From an uncultured Chloroflexota bacterium (lineage in GTDB: Bacteria; Chloroflexota; Limnocylindria; Limnocylindrales; CSP1-4): 11,324 nt of DNA. Shown piece by piece: positions 6,994 through 11,324 of this stretch. The stretch is from the NCBI GenBank assembly GCA_903930745.1, contig CAIYZX010000186.1:1-11324 (forward strand), written 5' to 3'. A program made the position numbers and the translations under genes. The notes beneath the pieces are model-generated. The model worked only from the letters and a program-made list of their open reading frames with translations, was not told the DNA's origin and did not search any database. The first letter of the stretch is position 1, and every line of letters starts with the position of its first letter.

Positions 6994-8615
6994 GCCTGCT
7001 CCCCCTCGGCGCCCTTGGCCCTGGCCTTGGCCGCCCGGGCGTAGTGGTCGCGGCCCAGGAACGTGTTGCCCCAGGCGGACGTGCGCCGCAGGCTGTTGTC
7101 CTGGACCACGATGTCGCGCTCGAGCATCGTGAGCTCCTCACCGTACGGCTTGAGACGCTGGTACGCGTCCGCCCAGACGCAGGTGTGGCCCGGGACCTCG
7201 CACTGGCCGTCGTGGGCGCCGCCGCACGGGCCGTTGCGCTGGTTCTTCTGGCAGTGGCTCTCCGGGCAGAGGTAGGCGATGTCCGGGAGGCTGCAGTCAC
7301 CGCAGTCGCGGCAGTCGAAGAGCGGCACCTTGGCGGCCTGCTCAAGGACGTGGAGCGGCTTGTCCAGGACCGTGGGCTCCACCTTCGCGTAGAGCTTGGA
7401 CCAGGTGTTGAAGCCCGGGGTACCCGGCGTGAAGACGCGGTCGTGGAGGAAGCGGTCGAACTTGTACATGGGGCTCACGGCACCGCGGGCGCGCTTGCGG
7501 GCCTCCGGCGTGAGCGAGGCGGCATACGCCCGGCCGATCTCCGGCGTGGCCAGCCCGTCCCCGTCCAGCTCGAACGGCTGCACGGTGCCCGGGAGCGCCC
7601 AGGAGATGTCCTTGATCACGCTGCGCCAGTCGTCCGCCGGGTGGGCGTCCGCCAGCTCCAGGATCTTCGTGACGTCACCCGCGTCCTTGTGGACGGACAG
7701 GTAGATGCCGGCGAAGCCGAGGCCGCGGGCCATCACCACCTGCTTGGCGGCGAACTCCAGGAAGAACGCGCGACCCTTGTCCGGGGACTTCGCCTCGCGC
7801 TCGCAGACCTCGAGGAGGGCGTCGCTGACCACGCAGCCCGCCACCTTGCCGGCGTTGAACGTGCGGGCCACGCCGCCCGTGAGGACGAACGCGTTCGCGA
7901 TGACCGGGATGTCCAGGCCCGTCTGGGCGAGCCACTGCTTGAGCACGGAGTTGGCGCGGGCGTCGTAGCCCACCTGGGTGATCGCGTAGTCCGCGCCGGC
8001 CCGGGCCTTCATCGCCAGCTTCAGGAACTGCGGGACCAGGTCCCGCTCCAGGCGCTTGAAGGGGTCGATGGCGGCGCCGAGGTAGAACCGGCTCGCCTTG
8101 GCCGCCGCCTCGGGATCCGTGCCGGCCTCGATCGCCTTGGCGGTGGCCTCGTCGCCCAGCTTGCGGAGGAGCTCGAGGAGGGAGACGGAGTCGATGTCGA
8201 AGACCGGCCGGGGCATCCCCTCGTAGCCGTCCGCCGGATAGTCGCCGGACAGCGCGAGGACCGTGCTCAGGCCGCGGGACAGGAGGTTCCAGCCCAGGCT
8301 CTGCATGGCGTTGCGGTTCCGGTCGCGGCACGCGACGTGGACGATGACGTCATGGCCGTGCTTCGCCGCCTGCTCGCCCAGGACGTCCGGCGGGAGCTTG
8401 GCGAAGCCGCCCGCGTTGTCCGTGATGCTGAGCGCGGTGATGCGCGTGTTGCCCGCGAGGTCTGCCGCGATCTTGAGCGGCTTGGCGCCCTTGGGGTCCT
8501 GGAGCGCGCCGGCCCACGGCACCAGCTCCACCACCGTGGCGAAGCCGCCCGGCTGCTCGATGGTCCGGCGAAGGGCGCCCGGTCCGGCGTCGGGGGTGGC
8601 GGGCTGCGCGGTCAT
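6990..8615 (-). CDS. metF: Methylenetetrahydrofolate reductase, MetF-MetV fusion
   Basis: A 541-residue cytoplasmic protein. Residues 15-310 form the FAD-binding MetF barrel (PF02219), with the catalytic-type Glu (E30), TDNAGG (65-70), HVACRDRN (93-100), LSGDYP (122-127) and ITQVGYD (212-218). Residues from about 430 form an MTHFR_C/MetV-type domain (PF12225) with eight cysteines: C435, C438, C441, C450, C455, C464, C472 and C479, followed by WADAYQRLK. In acetogens MetF and MetV are often separate subunits, and MetV carries Fe-S clusters. Here they are one chain. It interconverts methylene-THF and methyl-THF, and in this operon oxidation of methyl-THF is the likely direction (inference). The electron partner is not in the window. 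ATG 8615 has a GAGGAG ribosome-binding site about ten bases upstream. The gene lies 84 bp after the activator gene and overlaps the next by 4 bp. Confidence 0.92.
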   Translation of the reverse strand: MTAQPATPDAGPGALRRTIEQPGGFATVVELVPWAGALQDPKGAKPLKIAADLAGNTRITALSITDNAGGFAKLPPDVLGEQAAKHGHDVIVHVACRDRNRNAMQSLGWNLLSRGLSTVLALSGDYPADGYEGMPRPVFDIDSVSLLELLRKLGDEATAKAIEAGTDPEAAAKASRFYLGAAIDPFKRLERDLVPQFLKLAMKARAGADYAITQVGYDARANSVLKQWLAQTGLDIPVIANAFVLTGGVARTFNAGKVAGCVVSDALLEVCEREAKSPDKGRAFFLEFAAKQVVMARGLGFAGIYLSVHKDAGDVTKILELADAHPADDWRSVIKDISWALPGTVQPFELDGDGLATPEIGRAYAASLTPEARKRARGAVSPMYKFDRFLHDRVFTPGTPGFNTWSKLYAKVEPTVLDKPLHVLEQAAKVPLFDCRDCGDCSLPDIAYLCPESHCQKNQRNGPCGGAHDGQCEVPGHTCVWADAYQRLKPYGEELTMLERDIVVQDNSLRRTSAWGNTFLGRDHYARAAKARAKGAEGEQA

Positions 8616-8699
8616 GGGTTCGTGTCTCCTCGGCGGACGCCTCTCGGCGGCTCAGTGGCGGCGTTGTTACGGGCGGGCGGGCGACGGCATGTGCTGATC

Positions 8700-10316
8700 C
8701 TAGACCTCGATGGGGTCGAAGAGGCAGCCGTCCGTGAACATGTCGAAGAAGTCCGGCTCGCGCTCGAGCTCGATGTGCGTGATGCGCTGGACGAGCGCGT
8801 CCAGCTCCGCCCGGCGGTCCATGTCCAGCAGGAGCGCGCGGGCCCCGGCGATGGACGCGTTGCCCACGCGGTGGACCTTCTGCTCGGCGACCGGGACCAG
8901 GAGGCCGATGTCGAAGGCGGAGCGGGTGTCGATGGCGTTGGCGAAGCCACCGGCGAGATAGACGTGGTCCAGGTCCTCCGGGCGGAGGCCCAGGGTGCGC
9001 AGGAGGACGCGCTGGCCCACCGCCGTGGCGGCCTTGGCGATGGACAGGTGGCCGATGTCCGCGCGCGAGAACGTGATGTGGCTGTCCGGCAGGAGCTGGA
9101 TGTCCGCCTTCTTCTCCGCGAACGCGCCCCGCTCGTTCATCCAGGCCGCCCGGCGCAGCTCCGCGAGCAGGTCCACGAGGCCGGAGCCGCAGATCCCCTC
9201 GGGCTCCGCGTCGCCGATGACGTCCACCTCGATCTTCCCGTCGCGGATCCTCACCGCCTCGATGGCGCCGTCCGCGCCCGGCATGCCGTAGCGGACGCCG
9301 CCGCCCTCGAAGGCCGGGCCGGCCGGGCTGGACGCCGCGACCAGGCGCTCGCCGTCCGAGGCCACGATCTCGCTGTTGGTGCCGATGTCCACGAGCAGGA
9401 ACCTGCCGCCGCGCGCGACGGCCTCCACCGCGACCAGGTCCGCGGCCGCGTCCGCGCCCACGTGACAGGCGATCAGCGGGCCGCCGGTGATCCGGGCCTG
9501 CGCGTTGAGCATGAGGCCCAGCTCGTGGGCCTTGCGCGTGATCGCCGTGGTGGCGGTCTCGCCGGCGCGGTACGCCGTTTCCGTGACGGACTGGTACGGG
9601 ATGTGGCCGATGGGCCGGATGTCCAGGTCGAACGCGAGGTCGCGCATCGTGGGGTTGCCCACGACGTAGCCGTCCACCAGCTGGCGGCGGTCCAGGCCCA
9701 GCTCGCCGCACAGGCGCTTGAGCTCGTGGTTGAGCGCCCGGCGGAGCGCCTTGCGCATCTCGCCCGGGACGTCCGTCTCGAACGTGATCCGCGTCATCAC
9801 GTCGGAGCCGCCGAAGCGCTCCGGGTTCTCGATGGCGGCGATCGCGAGGACGGCGCCGGTCTCGAGGTTCACGAGCTCGATGACCACGCTCGTGGTGCCG
9901 ATGTCCATGGCCACGCCGATGGGCGCGCCCACGGCCTCGCCGAGGTCGGCGCCGTCGTAGGTGACGTAGCGGCCGTCCTGGACTGTGACCGCAGGGTTCG
10001 TCCGCACGTCGCCCTGGGCGTCCGGCGCCAGGAGGATGCGGAGGCGGCGGCGCAGGATCACGAACTCCACGTCCCGCTCGGCCTTCTCCACGGTGGCCTG
10101 GCAGGCGAGCCTGAAGCTGCCGGTCAGGTAGCTCTCGGCGTCGGTGCGCGGGGCCAGCTGGTCCTGCCCGGCGCGGATGTCCACCACGCACTCGTGACAG
10201 CGCCCGGTCTTCCTGCAGGACGCCGGGACCACGACGGAGAGCGCGGCGGCCTCGTCGAACAGGAGCGTGCCGGGGACGAGCGGACGACGCTCGGATCCGT
10301 GGACCAGGTTGGACAT
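8700..10316 (-). CDS. RACo/RamA-like ATP-dependent reductive activator of corrinoid protein
   Basis: A 538-residue protein with an N-terminal [2Fe-2S] ferredoxin-like domain (about 1-95; C34-x5-C40-x2-C43 and C72), a linker, and an ASKHA-fold ATPase domain (DUF4445 type, about 134-535). The nucleotide-site motifs are VAMDIGTTSVVIEL (135-148), LLVDIGTNSEIV (307-318), SPAGPAFEGGG (330-340) and YLAGGFANA (453-461). Family members use ATP to drive low-potential reduction of inactive Co(II) corrinoid back to Co(I). RamA of methanogens instead carries [4Fe-4S] clusters at its C-terminus. Here there is one N-terminal [2Fe-2S] site, as in acetogen RACo. It is first in a minus-strand operon with the MetF fusion and the pterin-binding methyltransferase, and diverges from its likely client, the corrinoid protein. 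The start lacks a ribosome-binding site but has a TAGACT box seven bases upstream. Confidence 0.92.
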   Translation of the reverse strand: MSNLVHGSERRPLVPGTLLFDEAAALSVVVPASCRKTGRCHECVVDIRAGQDQLAPRTDAESYLTGSFRLACQATVEKAERDVEFVILRRRLRILLAPDAQGDVRTNPAVTVQDGRYVTYDGADLGEAVGAPIGVAMDIGTTSVVIELVNLETGAVLAIAAIENPERFGGSDVMTRITFETDVPGEMRKALRRALNHELKRLCGELGLDRRQLVDGYVVGNPTMRDLAFDLDIRPIGHIPYQSVTETAYRAGETATTAITRKAHELGLMLNAQARITGGPLIACHVGADAAADLVAVEAVARGGRFLLVDIGTNSEIVASDGERLVAASSPAGPAFEGGGVRYGMPGADGAIEAVRIRDGKIEVDVIGDAEPEGICGSGLVDLLAELRRAAWMNERGAFAEKKADIQLLPDSHITFSRADIGHLSIAKAATAVGQRVLLRTLGLRPEDLDHVYLAGGFANAIDTRSAFDIGLLVPVAEQKVHRVGNASIAGARALLLDMDRRAELDALVQRITHIELEREPDFFDMFTDGCLFDPIEV

Positions 10317-10323
10317 CGCGTGA

Positions 10324-10329
10324 AGTCTA
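10324..10329 (-). promoter_or_regulatory. -10 box (TAGACT) giving a possible leaderless transcript
   Basis: On the minus strand, TAGACT is followed by exactly seven bases and then the ATG of the activator gene. A TANNNT hexamer at this distance puts the transcription start at or next to the A of the ATG. This matches leaderless promoters known from actinobacteria and Deinococcus. The absence of a Shine-Dalgarno sequence before this ATG agrees with it. No clear -35 is present. Confidence 0.5.
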
Positions 10330-10541
10330 CGGGGGAAGCGGGGTGCGACATGGCCCGTCGGCCCGGTTCGGAGGTGACCTTCCTCCCTGCCGCTCCGGGG
10401 TCCGGCAGTGGACGCTTGCGCAGGTTGCGGCCCGGTGGCGGCAACCCGTCACGCGGAGCGCAACGAGACACCCGGAGCGCCGCGACTTTGGTATCCCTCG
10501 GGACAACGTGGCGTCCCGCCAACCCATACGTAGGAGCATCA
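10330..10541 (+). promoter_or_regulatory. Divergent control region and structured leader of the corrinoid-protein gene
   Basis: Together with the activator -10 box this makes up the 225-bp gap between the divergent activator and corrinoid-protein genes. Read on the plus strand it holds several inverted repeats in series. GGAGG (10370-10374) faces CCTCC (10382-10386), and CTGCCG (10387-10392) faces CGGCAG (10403-10408). An outer pair, TTGCGC (10416-10421) and GCGCAA (10458-10463), encloses GGTTGC (10423-10428) with GCAACC (10441-10446). CGGGAC (10499-10504) faces GTCCCG (10513-10518) just before the ribosome-binding site. These could be a folded 5' leader, regulator operators, or both. I could not match a known riboswitch class. 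The plus-strand promoter was not located with confidence. Confidence 0.4.
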
Positions 10542-11186
10542 ATGAGCGACGAGCTGTTCGCGGGACTTCGCCAGGCGGTCATCGACGGTGATCCGGCTGC
10601 GGCCCTGGCACTGGCGGAGCGGAGTCTCGCGGACGGAGTGTCGCCACTTGACGCCATCGACAAGGGCCTCGTGCCCGGCCTGTCGTACGTGGGCGAGCAG
10701 TTCGGCCTCGGCGAGCTCTTCCTGCCGGACATGATGCTGGCCGCGCGCGCGATGCAGAAGGCGATGTCGGTCCTGGAGCCGGAGCTGGCGCGCCTGGCCA
10801 CGGAGCGCAAGGTCCTGGGCCACGTGATCATGGGCACGGTCAAGGGCGACATCCACGAGATCGGCAAGAACCTCGTGGGGATGATGCTCTCCACGTCGGG
10901 CTTCGAGGTCCACGACCTGGGCGTGGACGTGGCGCCCGAGCGCTTCATCGAGGCGGCGCAGGAGCACGGGGCCAACCTGATCGGCGTGTCTGCGCTGCTC
11001 ACCACCACGATGGCCGGGCAGCGGACCGTGGTGGAGGCCGTCAAGGCCGCCGGGCTCGCCGGCCAGGTGAAGGTGATCGTGGGCGGTGCGCCCGCGTCCG
11101 CCGCCTGGGCCGCGGAGATCGGCGCGGACGGCTACTCCGAGGACGCGATGGGGGCCGTGGCGCTCGCGCGCCAGCTCGTCTCCTAG
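10542..11186 (+). CDS. Methyltransferase corrinoid protein (MtbC/MttC/MtgC-like)
   Basis: A 214-residue cobalamin-binding protein that carries the methyl group on cobalt between methyltransferases. Residues 1-85 form the helical cap (B12-binding_2, PF02607), with the typical GLVPGLSYVGEQFGLGELFLPDMM run (from residue 42). Residues 90-214 form the Rossmann-like B12 domain (PF02310). It contains GTVKGDIHEIGKN (98-110), whose D-x-H-x-x-G supplies H105 as the lower cobalt ligand, then SALLTTTM (150-157) and the GGAP turn (181-184). The length matches stand-alone corrinoid proteins of methylamine, betaine and methoxyaryl systems. AGGAG at 10532-10536, five bases before the ATG, fixes the start. 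It diverges from the activator gene and is followed after 76 bp by the MttB-like gene, its probable partner. Which substrate system it serves cannot be read from this protein alone. Confidence 0.95.
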   Translation: MSDELFAGLRQAVIDGDPAAALALAERSLADGVSPLDAIDKGLVPGLSYVGEQFGLGELFLPDMMLAARAMQKAMSVLEPELARLATERKVLGHVIMGTVKGDIHEIGKNLVGMMLSTSGFEVHDLGVDVAPERFIEAAQEHGANLIGVSALLTTTMAGQRTVVEAVKAAGLAGQVKVIVGGAPASAAWAAEIGADGYSEDAMGAVALARQLVS

Positions 11187-11197
11187 GCTCGCGCCTT

Positions 11198-11219
11198 CCG
11201 GGGCCACCGTCCGGCCCCG
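11198..11219 (+). terminator. Hairpin between the corrinoid-protein and MttB-like genes
   Basis: CGGGGCC (11199-11205) pairs with GGCCCCG (11213-11219) around a 7-base loop, 12 bp after the stop at 11186. It is followed by TCCTTCG rather than a true T-run. It could act as a partial terminator or as a 3' stabiliser that keeps the corrinoid-protein message more abundant than the downstream gene. That role is inference. Confidence 0.35.
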
Positions 11220-11262
11220 TCCTTCGACACTCCTCTCTGGCGTCCCACCGGAGATTCCGCGC

Positions 11263-11324
11263 ATGCGACCCCGATTCGAACTGCTCGATGCCGCCCTGGT
11301 TGACCGCGTCATCGACGAGGCCCT
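11263..11324 (+). CDS. Probable MttB-family methyltransferase, N-terminal fragment
   Basis: Only the first 20 codons are inside the window (MRPRFELLDAALVDRVIDEA), cut by the right edge. GGAGA at 11250-11254 lies eight bases before the ATG. The pattern of a basic start, a short strand, then a helix ending in VIDEA resembles the beginning of MttB-superfamily proteins (PF06253), which demethylate trimethylamine or, in the forms lacking pyrrolysine, quaternary amines such as glycine betaine. The position 76 bp after a corrinoid-protein gene of the matching type supports this more than the short sequence does. Substrate and pyrrolysine status cannot be judged, because the region with the pyrrolysine position is not present. 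Confidence 0.55.
   Translation, partial: MRPRFELLDAALVDRVIDEA

Noticed and set aside
8671..8683. Three GGGC units in tandem, resembling a partial G-quadruplex.
   Set aside because: There are only three full G-tracts, they are on the non-transcribed sense relative to the flanking operon, and such runs are common at this base composition.
7044..10541. A very long plus-strand open frame running antisense to the reductase and activator genes and joining the corrinoid-protein gene in frame.
   Set aside because: The antisense part is low-complexity in Arg, Val, Gly and Asp, as expected of the complement of GC-rich coding sequence. The minus-strand proteins carry clear family motifs, and the corrinoid gene has its own ribosome-binding site at 10532-10536.
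10330..10541. A cobalamin riboswitch, suggested by a CCACTG-like B12-box fragment on the minus strand near 10406-10411.
   Set aside because: The rest of the conserved core is absent. On the minus strand the region would lie upstream of the proposed transcript start, and on the plus strand the box is missing.
5917..11186. An acetogenic Wood-Ljungdahl gene cluster.
   Set aside because: No CODH, acetyl-CoA synthase, corrinoid iron-sulfur protein subunits or formate dehydrogenase genes are present. The corrinoid protein is of the small methylamine/betaine type.

Overview
This is a GC-rich bacterial window (roughly 70% G+C by eye). It holds 10 complete genes, one hypothetical gene that is probably complete (2204-3370, uncertain start), and the first 20 codons of a twelfth gene. 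No RNA gene, insertion sequence, CRISPR array or prophage feature was seen. The base composition, the gene set and the TAGNNT-type -10 boxes suggest a GC-rich Chloroflexota- or Actinobacteria-like organism. Chloroflexota is my preferred guess, but this is inference and there is no phylogenetic marker in the window.

Left part (1-3370): genes without a recognised pathway role. Three small proteins (260-784 +, 812-1435 -, 1530-2054 -) belong to one paralogous family in which every member is built from two copies of a short beta-type repeat. The first and third are both 174 residues and align almost without gaps. A membrane-anchored extracytoplasmic protein (2204-3370 -) follows.

Middle part (3485-5877): a UroD/MtaA-family methyltransferase-like protein (+), a 94-residue helical protein of unknown function (-), and a DUF1638 protein (+). 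Both larger families are often found beside corrinoid methyltransferase genes.

Right part (5917-11324): a corrinoid-dependent methyl-transfer and oxidation module. On the minus strand, in transcription order, lie a RACo/RamA-type ATP-dependent corrinoid activator with an N-terminal [2Fe-2S] domain, a methylene-THF reductase fused to a cysteine-rich MetV-like domain, and a pterin-binding methyl-THF:corrinoid methyltransferase that overlaps the reductase gene by 4 bp. Divergent from them, across a 225-bp structured intergenic region, are the cognate corrinoid protein gene and the start of what looks like an MttB-family methyltransferase. The inferred route is: methylated substrate (for example a quaternary or tertiary amine) -> MttB-like enzyme -> Co-bound methyl on the corrinoid protein -> pterin-binding methyltransferase -> methyl-THF -> MetF-MetV fusion -> methylene-THF. 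The activator rescues corrinoid that has been oxidised to Co(II). The UroD-like and DUF1638 proteins may feed or service the same corrinoid pool. The substrate cannot be told from this window because the MttB-like gene is cut off. All three convergent gene junctions carry GC-rich hairpins without a U-tract.
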